44,907 nucleotides of DNA, taken from the IMG/VR virus record IMGVR_UViG_3300028394_000121, positions 1 to 44,907 of that record. One strand, given 5' to 3'. The number at the start of each line of letters is the position of its first letter. Positions within the stretch are counted from its first letter, which is position 1. The notes beneath the pieces are model-generated. The model saw nothing but the letters and a program-made list of their open reading frames with translations, was not told where the DNA came from and ran no database searches. This DNA is from a virus. A program made the translations under genes and the position numbers. Shown here one piece after another: positions 30,844 to 38,275 of the stretch.

Positions 30844-31554
30844 ATGCAGTCAAGTAAGGGAAATGATAAACTCGGAACGGGTTGTAGAGTTGTTAGCAGA
30901 GCGGTTGGTGATAGCTGCCCGCCAACGTGCGATTTTCTAGGCATAGATTGTTATGCTGAGGGTACCGAGCGAATTTTTAAGGCTTCGCGAGCGGTGGGCT
31001 TGCGAAATATGATCACCGAAGCGGGCAAAATCCGAAGTTTGATTCTTACCACTATCGAAGAAAAAAGATCATTACGCTGGCACGAACGTGGCGACCTGCT
31101 GAAAAACGGGCAACTAGACTTGGAATATATCGGCAATATTGTAAAGGCTTGTGAAAGTATTCTAGCCGACGGTATCGCATTACCTCATATGTGGATGTAT
31201 TCTCATGTTTATGATAGCCGTGTTGTTGATATGCTAGGAAAGTATATTGTACTGTATGCTAGTATCCACAATAAAGAGCATAAAGAGCAAGCTATAAAAG
31301 CGGGGTATACTCTATTCGCATGGTGTGATACCTTAAAAGTTTATAGTCCCAAAAAGCCTCGCGGCAAAAAAGCCGTGGAATGGAAAAAAGCTCTTCCTAA
31401 GCTGGCCATAATTGACGGTGACAAATATGTTACCTGCCCAGAAATGCGACGGGGTCGAGAGGAGGGTGGGGTAACTTGCACCGGGACAAAAGATTCGATA
31501 CCATGTAATTTGTGTGTTAAGGGCTTGGCGAATGTTTTATTTTTGAACCACTAA
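30844..31554 (+). CDS. Gp88-like protein
   Basis: A 236-residue protein matching the phage Gp88-like family in outline: KLGTGCRVVSRAVGDSCPPTCDFLG with early Cys, HERGDLLKNGQLDLEYI, a YSHVYDSRVVDMLGKYIVLYASIHNKE stretch, and a C-terminal Cys cluster (VTCPEMRR..VTCTGTKDSIPCNLCVKG). The Cys-rich ends suggest a metal or Fe-S site. Biochemical function is not established. G+C content is visibly higher than in the flanking blocks, consistent with a mosaic origin. Confidence 0.8.
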   Translation: MQSSKGNDKLGTGCRVVSRAVGDSCPPTCDFLGIDCYAEGTERIFKASRAVGLRNMITEAGKIRSLILTTIEEKRSLRWHERGDLLKNGQLDLEYIGNIVKACESILADGIALPHMWMYSHVYDSRVVDMLGKYIVLYASIHNKEHKEQAIKAGYTLFAWCDTLKVYSPKKPRGKKAVEWKKALPKLAIIDGDKYVTCPEMRRGREEGGVTCTGTKDSIPCNLCVKGLANVLFLNH

Positions 31555-31568
31555 AAGAAAGAGTGTCT

Positions 31569-31733
31569 ATGAATTATAGTATTGAAACGTCTGAAAGTAT
31601 ACAGGAAGATATACTTACTTGTATTGAGGGGTTTTCTGTCAAGGGGAAGATTACAGATATTGAACGGCTGAATGATGCTTTATGTCAGATTATTGTAGAC
31701 AGAAGGAAGTTATTAAATAAAGGAACTTTGTAA
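31569..31733 (+). CDS. Small acidic hypothetical protein
   Basis: A 54-residue helical protein (MNYSIETSESIQEDILTCIEGF...). Its stop (TAATG) overlaps the next start by one base. Sits in an operon with the Gp88-like gene. Confidence 0.6.
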   Translation: MNYSIETSESIQEDILTCIEGFSVKGKITDIERLNDALCQIIVDRRKLLNKGTL

Positions 31734-32071
31734 TGGGAAAATACTATGTTACTTGTGGAACATTGGAAGTTATAGTTCAGGCAGATAATCCCCAACATGC
31801 AGTTTGTACTGCATTAGACCAAGCAAATAAAAATGACGAATTAGATGATGGTATAGTTGTAGATGAAAGAGGTTTTAGGTATCTTGATCCAGTAAAGGTA
31901 GCTAGAAACGAAGCTCCGCCAATGTCTGATGTAGTAAAATGGTTATGGGAAAATGATAATATAGAAAAATCGGAAAATGTTATGTTCTTTGTACCACAAC
32001 ATTATTTTAGCTTGGAAAATTTTATGGAAGTTATGGGTGATGATGATGATGATGATTTTGAAGATGAATAA
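31733..32071 (+). CDS. Hypothetical protein with Asp-rich tail
   Basis: A 112-residue protein. The first half (MGKYYVTCGTLEVIVQADNP, then AVCTALDQAN) resembles a small beta-alpha domain common in phages (YYVxxGxLxxIVxAxxPxxAA). The C-terminus ends in GDDDDDDFEDE. Function unknown. Confidence 0.7.
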   Translation: MGKYYVTCGTLEVIVQADNPQHAVCTALDQANKNDELDDGIVVDERGFRYLDPVKVARNEAPPMSDVVKWLWENDNIEKSENVMFFVPQHYFSLENFMEVMGDDDDDDFEDE

Positions 32072-32081
32072 ATAGTGGTGG

Positions 32082-32240
32082 CCCTAAGTCCTTTGTGCTT
32101 AAACACTTAGGACAAACGGGCGGGGCCCCGAAATTTGTAAGTTCTTTAGTACCAACGACTTACGACTCTTAAAATATTTTTATTTTTTCTAAAAGAATTA
32201 TTGTTATTTGGCACGGGAAATTATTCCGAAAAATTTCTAA
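32082..32240 (+). repeat. Intergenic cassette 14 (divergent)
   Basis: Core strongly drifted (CTTAGGACAAACGGGCGGGG...TTTGTAAG), H3 recognisable, then ATTTTTATTTTTT, GGCACGGGAAATTATTCCGAAAAATTTCT. The promoter downstream is TTGCAT with an extended -10. Confidence 0.75.
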
Positions 32241-32248
32241 ACTAGGGC

Positions 32249-32276
32249 TTGCATTAAGTCGATGATATGGTAGAAT
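32249..32276 (+). promoter_or_regulatory. Promoter of DUF932 gene
   Basis: TTGCAT (32249-32254), 16 bases (containing AGTCGAT, ending ATATGG), TAGAAT (32271-32276). Intermediate between the two promoter classes. Confidence 0.65.
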
Positions 32277-32326
32277 CATGTTATGGGAACGAATGACGGT
32301 AAACACTTTTTGAAAGGGATGATGCT

Positions 32327-33271
32327 ATGAGTCATGCAGTAGAGACGATGTTTTTTGTTCGAGAGACCCCTTGGCACGGGCTTGGGGTAAAGTTGGAGGA
32401 AGCACCGACTGTGTCGGAAGCGATTGTCGCTGCTGGTCTCGATTGGACTGTAGGGTTGAAAGACCTGTTCACCGCCGAAGGTCAACCAGTTCCAGCAAAG
32501 GCGACGTATCGTGAGACGGACGGGTCTATTCTGGGTGTTGTTGGCCCACGGTATAGCCCGCTCCAAAATGCTTCGGCATTTGACTGGTTTCAGCCTTTTA
32601 TCGACTCCGGCGAAGTATCGTTGCATACTGCCGGTAGTTTGAACGAGGGTTGCAAGGTATGGGTGTTGGCCGAGTTAAATCGTGAAAAGTCCGAGATCGT
32701 GAAGGGTGACGAGATTGCAAAGTTTGTACTCTTGTCAAATTCTCACGATGGTACGACCGCGATTAGGGTCGGGTATACCCCGATCAGGGTGGTATGTGCA
32801 AACACGATGGCGATGGCCCATAGTTGCAAGGAATCTAAGCTGTTGCGTGTTCGACATACAAAGTCGAGTGCTCAAAAGCTCGAAGATATACGAGGCATTA
32901 TGAATAACATAAACGCCGAGTTCGAGGCAACTGCGGAACAGTACAAATATCTTGCAAGCAAGATGTTCAATAGTGCTGACCTTCTTAAGTATGTTAAGAT
33001 CATTCTGGACATTGAATTGTCTACTCCGAGTTCTGAGATTAAAACCAGAACAAAGAATATCATGAATGATATACTATCAAGGGTCGAGGGGCCAAAGCAA
33101 ACGATGGCGGGTGTTAATGGTACATGGTGGGCCGCTTATAATGGGGTTAATGAGTACCTCAATTATGAGAAGGGTCGAAGTGCTAATAACAGACTGGACT
33201 CGTTGTGGTTCGGGCTGAATGCTAACAGTAACAAAAGAGCTTTTGATACTGCACTAGCACTGGCTAGCTAA
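32327..33271 (+). CDS. DUF932 domain protein
   Basis: A 314-residue protein with the usual DUF932 start: ETMFFVRETPWHGLGVKL, then AGLDWTVGLKDLF, GVVGPRYSPLQN and the middle RVVCANTMAMA. This family occurs widely in phages and plasmids and probably acts on DNA or RNA, but the activity is not established. G+C is the highest in the window by eye. GGGATGATGCT-ATG gives a weak ribosome site. A tRNA-Asp begins five bases after the stop. Confidence 0.88.
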   Translation: MSHAVETMFFVRETPWHGLGVKLEEAPTVSEAIVAAGLDWTVGLKDLFTAEGQPVPAKATYRETDGSILGVVGPRYSPLQNASAFDWFQPFIDSGEVSLHTAGSLNEGCKVWVLAELNREKSEIVKGDEIAKFVLLSNSHDGTTAIRVGYTPIRVVCANTMAMAHSCKESKLLRVRHTKSSAQKLEDIRGIMNNINAEFEATAEQYKYLASKMFNSADLLKYVKIILDIELSTPSSEIKTRTKNIMNDILSRVEGPKQTMAGVNGTWWAAYNGVNEYLNYEKGRSANNRLDSLWFGLNANSNKRAFDTALALAS

Positions 33272-33276
33272 TTCGA

Positions 33277-33350
33277 GGGGGTGTAGCTCAACTGGTTAGA
33301 GCGTCGGCTTGTCACGCCGAAGGTTGCGGGTTCGAGTCCCGTCACTCCCG
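33277..33350 (+). tRNA. tRNA-Asp (GTC)
   Basis: Cloverleaf: acceptor GGGGGTG/CACTCCC, D arm GCTC/GAGC, anticodon arm TCGGC-TTGTCAC-GCCGA, T arm GCGGG-TTCGAGT-CCCGT. CCA not encoded. Probably cotranscribed with the DUF932 gene. Confidence 0.95.
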
Positions 33351-33372
33351 CTTAATTTCACAAAACCGAGAG

Positions 33373-33450
33373 TCGTAAACCCTTACCACCAAAGGACTTA
33401 CGATTTTCGGGCGGGGGCAAAATTTTTGTAAGTTGTTGTGGGATAAGGAC
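33373..33450 (+). repeat. Intergenic cassette 15 (core only, compensated)
   Basis: CTTACCACCAAAGG H1 (mutated), then CTTACGATTTTCGGG...GGGGCAAAATTTTTGTAAG, where the inner stem is AT-rich and paired differently from all other copies. The TTGACA promoter follows at 33488. Confidence 0.75.
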
Positions 33451-33487
33451 TTATGAAAATTATCTCAATTTCTTCAGACTTAGGCTC

Positions 33488-33516
33488 TTGACATTTGCTC
33501 TAAGTGTCGATATACT
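33488..33516 (+). promoter_or_regulatory. TTGACA promoter
   Basis: TTGACA (33488-33493), 17 bases ending GTGTCGA, TATACT (33511-33516). A mixture of class II -35 and class I GTCGA spacer end. The first good gene downstream is at 33802; between lies a weak 31-45 codon frame and repeat elements. Confidence 0.65.
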
Positions 33517-33689
33517 AGTAATGGAAGTTGTTGGTGTGTATGGGTTTAGGAAGATTTCTAAAATGACTTATGGAAAGGGGATCGGTCGTAAGTCTAAATC
33601 TTACAAAATTAAATATCTAATCTTACCCATCTTAACATATCGAGATCAAGTCTCATAACAGGCCACTCTACCCGGCCACAAATTTTAAC

Positions 33690-33775
33690 CATAGTCAGGA
33701 TTTTTCAGAGGCCCCTTTTGTTATTGCTAATCCCCCCGGATTGGTGGGCTTGGTGATAGTCAGCGAGATTCGTAG
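33690..33775 (+). repeat. Hairpin/GATAGTCAGCGAG element, copy 4 plus a remnant
   Basis: A remnant (CCATAGTCAGGATTTTT) at about 33691, then a complete element: CTAATCC-CCCC-GGATTGG hairpin and GGTGATAGTCAGCGAG, followed by ATTCGTAGACCC. It sits 25-30 bases before the start of the gene at 33802. In the 300 bases between the promoter and this gene I see no confident ORF. Confidence 0.8.
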
Positions 33776-33801
33776 ACCCTTTTATTTTAAGGAATTATTA
33801 A

Positions 33802-34149
33802 ATGAATGATCTTGGAAAGAGACTGTCAGCTAAAGAGATGGACATACTGTTGGATCGACTCTCGATGGGAGAAAATATCAGCGAGTCGATAGAGAGGGAT
33901 GTCGATCAGGAGGCGGAGAGTCTATATAATCTTATAAAAGATACAAGAAGGCTCCCACCGCACCTAACAGAATCGAGTAAAGAGATTCTATTAAATGCAA
34001 TAGAATGTTCTACGGTCTGTGATATGTATGGAAAGGCCAATAGGCGGGTGGTATTTAGTTTAGTAGATAAAATGGTAGCTGCTGGGATTGATGATCATAT
34101 TTATATCCCTAATTATGGTCGGAGGCCGTGTCCATTCGGCTGTTCCTGA
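33802..34149 (+). CDS. Hypothetical helical protein
   Basis: A 115-residue helical protein (MNDLGKRLSAKEMDILLDRLSMG...) ending in RRPCPFGCS. AAGGAATTATTAA precedes the ATG. No family recognised. Confidence 0.65.
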   Translation: MNDLGKRLSAKEMDILLDRLSMGENISESIERDVDQEAESLYNLIKDTRRLPPHLTESSKEILLNAIECSTVCDMYGKANRRVVFSLVDKMVAAGIDDHIYIPNYGRRPCPFGCS

Positions 34150-34206
34150 ATGTGATCTTCCTGCTACACAAAACCACCTTTAGGACTTACCAACATGACA
34201 TATTGT

Positions 34207-34262
34207 ATTTCCTTATCTATCAAGATTGCTGGCCTTGATGATAGTCAGCGAGATTCGTGGCC
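34207..34262 (+). repeat. Hairpin/GATAGTCAGCGAG element, copy 5
   Basis: ATCT-ATCA-AGAT hairpin, then CTTGATGATAGTCAGCGAGATTCGTGGCCC. The stem sequence differs completely from copy 4 but still pairs. Confidence 0.8.
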
Positions 34263-34327
34263 CTCTTCAGATCGAACTTGTGACTCAATCTTACAAGTTG
34301 GCCCCACAAAATAAATTAAAGTGGGTC

Positions 34328-34356
34328 TTGACAAGTGTCGATGAGTATGGTATATT
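34328..34356 (+). promoter_or_regulatory. Class II promoter with extended -10
   Basis: TTGACA (34328-34333), 17 bases (AGTGTCGATGAGTATGG), TATATT (34351-34356). Confidence 0.75.
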
Positions 34357-34400
34357 GGGATTGTGGATAAAAATTTATTATGCAAAGGAAAGGTTTAGAT

Positions 34401-34574
34401 ATGTCTAATAGTGCTGTTTTTACTTTGAGTGGTGGTCTTCTGGATGTTGTTAGTATTCCTAAGGGTATGGAAGTTATTGTAAGGGATTATGATCAGGATG
34501 AGGTTGACCCAGAACTCTTGTGTATTGATAAAGATGGTGGGAGATATATTGAGATTGTATATGATGGGGAATGA
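34401..34574 (+). CDS. Hypothetical small protein
   Basis: A 57-residue protein (MSNSAVFTLSGGLLDVVSIPKGMEVIV...), beta-rich with an acidic C-terminal half (DYDQDEVDPELLCIDKDGGRY). This pattern (short strand, VxxxPxGxxVxVxDYD, acidic tail) is common for small phage proteins of unknown function. Start taken at 34401, after AAAGGAAAGG. Confidence 0.7.
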   Translation: MSNSAVFTLSGGLLDVVSIPKGMEVIVRDYDQDEVDPELLCIDKDGGRYIEIVYDGE

Positions 34575-34622
34575 TAGTTGTATAATAAATTGGTCTAATA
34601 ATTAAATTAAAGGGGAATGATT

Positions 34623-35000
34623 ATGGGAATGGGTGCTAGTCCTTGCTCTGGTTGGGTTATTGGTTATAATGATCTTAAAAAGATTTGTCCAAAAGAAGTA
34701 GACCTTGTCGAAGGCGATGAGGAATTTGAGGATTGGGGTGAGGTATCTAGGGCATTTGAGTTCGATGAATTACCCGATAGTATTAAAAAATCTGTAGAAG
34801 ATTTGGTTGGGAAATTCGGAATAAATACCAACCTAACCCTAAGTCTGGGGTTCTATGATGAAGAGGGTGGAGATAGATATGATCAGGTAGACTCTCACGA
34901 AGGCTGCGTCTTCTTTGTTGATGGGATGGTTTCGCTAACGCCCGCTGGGAAGAAGTTCAAGGATGTTGTAAGAGAGCGACTTTGGACACAATATGGATAA
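34623..35000 (+). CDS. Hypothetical protein
   Basis: A 125-residue protein. I chose the ATG at 34623, seven bases after AGGGG (the ATG at 34617 is only one base from it). MGMGASPCSGWVIGYNDLKKICP, an acidic middle and a strand-rich C-terminus (LTLSLGFYDEEGGDRYDQV..VFFVDGMVSLTPAG). The G-x-G-x-x-P-C-S/A start recurs in phage proteins of unknown function. Confidence 0.65.
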   Translation: MGMGASPCSGWVIGYNDLKKICPKEVDLVEGDEEFEDWGEVSRAFEFDELPDSIKKSVEDLVGKFGINTNLTLSLGFYDEEGGDRYDQVDSHEGCVFFVDGMVSLTPAGKKFKDVVRERLWTQYG

Positions 35001-35160
35001 ATTTAAGGGGGATTATAATAAGGATGATAATTATATTATATTTACTTCTCAATATCTCAAGGAGTTAGGTGAGTGTTGTGGTGGTCAGTGTGAGAATTGT
35101 CCTTATAATCCTAAATATAAAATAGGATGTAAAACTATAAAAAATGATAAAAAGACGTAA
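34993..35160 (+). CDS. DUF5522-like small Cys protein
   Basis: A 55-residue protein overlapping the previous gene by eight bases. LGECCGGQCENCPYNP matches the signature of the DUF5522 family (CCG.GC.NCPY), a small, probably metal-binding family of unknown function. Confidence 0.7.
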   Translation: MDKFKGDYNKDDNYIIFTSQYLKELGECCGGQCENCPYNPKYKIGCKTIKNDKKT

Positions 35161-35180
35161 GTCCCCCCTTGTTTTTACAC

Positions 35181-35378
35181 ATGACAACCATTACAATATC
35201 TATTGATGCAGGAGATAGTAGTCAGGAAGATATAAGGGACTATATGGAAGAATTAGCTTCTAGTATCAATATAAAAAATATTATGGGGGATTATAAATCC
35301 TTCTGGCAATTAAAAGATTATAAAATAACTAATGGGGAGGATACTCTTATTCATATATATCCTGATTATAATTTATGA
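35181..35378 (+). CDS. Hypothetical small protein
   Basis: A 65-residue protein (MTTITISIDAGDSSQEDIRDYM...). An N-terminal strand, an acidic helix, then strands. Start at the ATG at 35181; a TTG upstream is unlikely. Overlaps the next start by four bases (ATGA). Confidence 0.6.
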   Translation: MTTITISIDAGDSSQEDIRDYMEELASSINIKNIMGDYKSFWQLKDYKITNGEDTLIHIYPDYNL

Positions 35379-35602
35379 TTACAATTCCCCTGTCTACTAA
35401 TTTGGATGGTCAGAGTTTATTAAAGTCTATTCAAGAACTTATTAACCTGCATAATAAAGATGGTAATGATATATCCCAACATGTTTTGGTAATAGAGGTT
35501 AAACCAACTGTTGATGTTGATCCTGAGTTTGGGAAACAAATGAAGGTAGCCAAACAAGTTATGTTAGAAGATCAAGAATCTCTAAGGAGGATGGGTCTAT
35601 GA
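35375..35602 (+). CDS. Hypothetical small protein
   Basis: A 75-residue protein (MITIPLSTNLDGQSLLKSIQELI...). A helix, then a strand (HVLVIEVKPTVDVD) and a C-terminal charged helix. Overlaps both neighbours by four bases, so translation is coupled. Confidence 0.6.
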   Translation: MITIPLSTNLDGQSLLKSIQELINLHNKDGNDISQHVLVIEVKPTVDVDPEFGKQMKVAKQVMLEDQESLRRMGL

Positions 35603-35955
35603 ATGGGGAAATATTATCTGGGTCTTGGGTAAATAATTTAGATCATTTTACTGAATTAAATATTAGAATACATGAGTTGGAAAAGGCTATTAGAAGTCAT
35701 CAGAAGAATTTTAATGATCTTTATAATATTGCCATGTCTTCACGTTTTGTATTCCTTAATGACCCGACTAATTTAGATATTAATAAAACTTTATGGGCTA
35801 GTGTAGATGATTCTGTCTGCAACCTATATGAGCCTCGCAATCCGTCGAAAAATGATTTTTACCCGGCACAGCGGCCTAATTTTAATGAAAAGGAGGTTAT
35901 CGCTGACGATCTGATCCAGCGGTATACCAACTCCTTGAACGAACTCTCGAAATGA
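35599..35955 (+). CDS. Hypothetical coiled-coil protein
   Basis: A 118-residue protein (MNGEILSGSWVNNLDHFTELNIRI...). Helical with heptad-like residues 15-45 (LNIRIHELEKAIRSHQKNF) and a polar C-terminus. Last gene of a three-gene coupled run. Confidence 0.6.
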   Translation: MNGEILSGSWVNNLDHFTELNIRIHELEKAIRSHQKNFNDLYNIAMSSRFVFLNDPTNLDINKTLWASVDDSVCNLYEPRNPSKNDFYPAQRPNFNEKEVIADDLIQRYTNSLNELSK

Positions 35956-36005
35956 ACGAACCCGATCCACTGATGGGAGAGTAAGAGATGATCGACGACC
36001 CTAAG

Positions 36006-36060
36006 CCCCGATTGTATGAGAATTAATCTATATTTCGTCTGTTTTCTCATATGATTGGGG
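36006..36060 (+). other. Long G-U-rich hairpin
   Basis: The segment 36006-36022 pairs with 36044-36060 over 17 positions, three of them G-U, with a 21-base loop. All pairs hold only as RNA (as DNA the three would mismatch). Intergenic, with no T-run after it, so not a typical terminator. Confidence 0.65.
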
Positions 36061-36079
36061 AGGCTACTGTACCATTTAG

Positions 36080-36330
36080 TTGCAACCGACCAAATGGTCA
36101 ACAATTAGTCAGAGAATTTAGTAGACCCTTTTGTTTTTCCTAATGCGCCCAGATAGGCGGTCTTGGTGATAGTCAGCGAGTTTGGTAGACCCTTTTGTTT
36201 TTGCTAATCCACCGGGATTGGTAGTCTTGGTGATAGTCAGCGAGTTTAGTAGGCCCGTTTAAAAGGTGGGAGACTGTCTTGCCCTATCTACCAAGATTGG
36301 TTTCTGTGGTGATAGTCAGCGAGATTTGAA
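36080..36330 (+). repeat. Hairpin/GATAGTCAGCGAG elements, copies 6-9
   Basis: A four-copy array. Copy 6 (about 36072-36126) is a variant with an ACCATTT/AAATGGT hairpin and TTAGTCAGAGAATTTAGTAGACCC. Copy 7 (to about 36181) has CGCC-CAGATA-GGCG; copy 8 (to about 36244) CTAATCC-ACCG-GGATTGG; copy 9 (to 36327) ATCT-ACCA-AGAT. All of copies 7-9 carry GGTGATAGTCAGCGAG; GTAGACCCTTTTGTTTTT separates copies. With the long hairpin it explains the gene-free 35956-36365. Confidence 0.88.
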
Positions 36331-36365
36331 GTTTAATTTAGTATTATATTAGGCAAGGAGGCCAC

Positions 36366-36482
36366 ATGAAAGTTCATACGGTACTATTAGTTTTTCTAAT
36401 ACTGGGAATCATATTAGTTTTATTTATAGAATATAATAGTGTAGGATTAGTGGGATCAACCTTTATAGAAACATCATTATAA
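36366..36482 (+). CDS. Small membrane peptide
   Basis: A 38-residue peptide, mostly one transmembrane helix (TVLLVFLILGIILVLFIE). AAGGAGG five bases before the ATG is one of the best ribosome sites in the window. Directly follows the element array. Confidence 0.55.
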   Translation: MKVHTVLLVFLILGIILVLFIEYNSVGLVGSTFIETSL

Positions 36483-36533
36483 TTATATGGTGCAGGTAAG
36501 AAATTAACATGGGGAATAATTAATATTATATTT

Positions 36534-36728
36534 ATGAATAATCATCATCACCTTAAATTCACCGACTGTTTATTTTTGACCCTTTTATTATGGGTGGGGT
36601 TTGGTACATTATATATTAGTAGTAAATATACTGTTGTTCTATTTGATACTGGTATGAATTGGTATAGTAGAGCCTTGATTCAGAGTTTATATGAAAATGA
36701 TTTAATAATTGGGGATACTAATGATTGA
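36534..36728 (+). CDS. Small membrane protein
   Basis: A 64-residue protein with a His-rich start (MNNHHHLKF) and a hydrophobic helix (CLFLTLLLWVGFGTLYI). No clear ribosome site. Function unknown. Confidence 0.5.
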   Translation: MNNHHHLKFTDCLFLTLLLWVGFGTLYISSKYTVVLFDTGMNWYSRALIQSLYENDLIIGDTND

Positions 36729-36755
36729 CCATAATAATTATTATTAAAAAACCCC

Positions 36756-36784
36756 TTGACTTATTACTTTCCCCACTGTATAAT
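36756..36784 (+). promoter_or_regulatory. Sigma-70-type promoter
   Basis: TTGACT (36756-36761), 17 bases, TATAAT (36779-36784). It has no TGG before the -10. Confidence 0.75.
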
Positions 36785-36867
36785 ATATAAGATAGACTAC
36801 CCATATTGACCAGTATAGATTTGGGAATATTTAATCCTATATTTATTTTATAGAAAGACTTATAATT

Positions 36868-37023
36868 ATGGCTTGCAACAAGAAAATCCCTTGTAACAAA
36901 GATAAAAAGAGTGGTGCAGATAAAAAGGTTTGTAAAAAATCATGTAAGAAAGTTTGTGATAAAAATAAATCCCCCACTAATTTCTTTACCAGAGTGAAAA
37001 ATTGGATATTGGGTATAAATTAA
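36868..37023 (+). CDS. Small Cys/Lys-rich protein
   Basis: A 51-residue protein (MACNKKIPCNKDKKSGADKK...) with five Cys spaced among lysines (CNKKIPC, CKKSCKKVC), then a short hydrophobic C-terminus. Probably metal-binding or disulfide-linked. Function unknown. Confidence 0.55.
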   Translation: MACNKKIPCNKDKKSGADKKVCKKSCKKVCDKNKSPTNFFTRVKNWILGIN

Positions 37024-37025
37024 CC

Positions 37026-37205
37026 ATGACTATAAATAATCCTCAAAAAGAACAAAATACTATCAATAGTCTCATATTTGTGGTACTAATCACTATAGGT
37101 TCTATGATTCTAATAGAAATATTAGTTCCAAACTTAAATAATTTTATATATAACCCCACTATTTCCCATACTACAATTCTAGATCATCCTGATTCCCCTG
37201 AATAA
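37026..37205 (+). CDS. Small membrane protein
   Basis: A 59-residue protein with one transmembrane helix (INSLIFVVLITIGSMILIEILV). Starts two bases after the preceding stop. Confidence 0.5.
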   Translation: MTINNPQKEQNTINSLIFVVLITIGSMILIEILVPNLNNFIYNPTISHTTILDHPDSPE

Positions 37206-37415
37206 TAATACTTTATGAACCTGAATATTGATTATATTAACTTAATTTCTCCTTATTTTAAGACCCCGTGATAGATTATAGGGAAGAATGAGGAATACTA
37301 GGGGCAAAATAATAGTGATAATAATGGTCTTATAGTATCTAGGAAAAAATGGGTCAATAGGTATCTTTAGTGTTATGTATGGTATTGGTAATAATAGTAA
37401 TAAATAGCTTAATAT

Positions 37416-37589
37416 ATGTATAAAAATGTCTTATTGACCGTTAAAGAAATCAACCTTTTGAGTGGTATTTTAGACCAATATATTAGTCAAAATAGTTCAA
37501 ATAAAAGTATACAATTAACCAACTTGACCATATTATCAAACACTTTAAATAGAGTTATTGATTACAAAAAACCACCCATTATCTCCTAA
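37416..37589 (+). CDS. Hypothetical small protein
   Basis: A 57-residue protein (MYKNVLLTVKEINLLSGILDQYI...). Helical with a regular leucine/isoleucine pattern. No clear promoter or ribosome site. The 210 bases before it (37206-37415) are AT-rich with nothing I can name. Confidence 0.4.
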   Translation: MYKNVLLTVKEINLLSGILDQYISQNSSNKSIQLTNLTILSNTLNRVIDYKKPPIIS

Positions 37590-37636
37590 TCAGAATCTAA
37601 TCAAATCATAATCAACCTATAATAATAAAGAATCAA

Positions 37637-38275
37637 ATGCCTCATAAAGATAAAGAAGAACGAAGAGAATACAAAAAAAAATACAATAAAAAATATCGTT
37701 TAGAACATATAGAAGAAAAAGAAGAACGAAGAGAATACAATAAAAAATATTATTTACAACATAAGGACAGAATAAGCACAACCACTAAAGAATATCGTTT
37801 AGAACATAAGGGTGAGAGGAAACCATATCAAAAAAAATGGTATTCAGAACATAAAGAAGAAAAAAGGGCTACAAACCGAAAATGGCGAAAAAATAAACAT
37901 GATAACGATCCAATATATAAAAGAGTACATAATATAAAAAGTATATTTAAATACATACTCCTCAAGATAATAACAAATGGTAATATTACAGATAGGAATG
38001 ATAGTCAGTGTTTGAAATATTTTGGAACTACTGTTGATGGGTTCAAAAAACATATTGAAAGTCAGTTTACCGACACTATGAGTTGGTACAATCATGGACA
38101 GATTTACAATCCTGATGCGTGGCAACTTGACCACATTATACGAATAGGAAGTTTTGACTTTACTATTGAAGAAAACTTTACCAAAGCATTTCACTATACT
38201 AATACTCAGCCATTAATGTCGTCGGATCACCTAGAAAAAAGTAATAAAGAAAAAGGGGAAAAATATGATAAATAA
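37637..38275 (+). CDS. HNH endonuclease (homing-type)
   Basis: A 212-residue protein. Residues 1-95 are extremely basic, with repeated EERREYNKKYY / KEYRLEHKxE units as in DNA-binding arms of phage HNH nucleases. Residues 115-205 hold the nuclease: W-Q-L-D-H-I-I-R-I (core DH), then NFTKAFHYTNTQPLMSSDHLEKS. The DHI...N..PL....N/H layout is the HNH type found in many free-standing phage nucleases. Overlaps the PD-(D/E)XK gene by 11 bases. Confidence 0.8.
   Translation: MPHKDKEERREYKKKYNKKYRLEHIEEKEERREYNKKYYLQHKDRISTTTKEYRLEHKGERKPYQKKWYSEHKEEKRATNRKWRKNKHDNDPIYKRVHNIKSIFKYILLKIITNGNITDRNDSQCLKYFGTTVDGFKKHIESQFTDTMSWYNHGQIYNPDAWQLDHIIRIGSFDFTIEENFTKAFHYTNTQPLMSSDHLEKSNKEKGEKYDK

Noticed and set aside
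18696-33450. CRISPR array
   Set aside because: Cassettes are 70-370 bases, separated by genes, and differ in content; there are no short regular repeats with unique spacers and no cas genes.
33521-33658. 45-codon frame just behind the TTGACA promoter at 33488
   Set aside because: Its ATG lies at the expected transcription start; the internal alternative has only 31 codons and weak support. I could not call it a gene.
34226-34408. 60-codon ORF spanning the promoter at 34328
   Set aside because: Runs through a repeat element and a promoter; no ribosome site.
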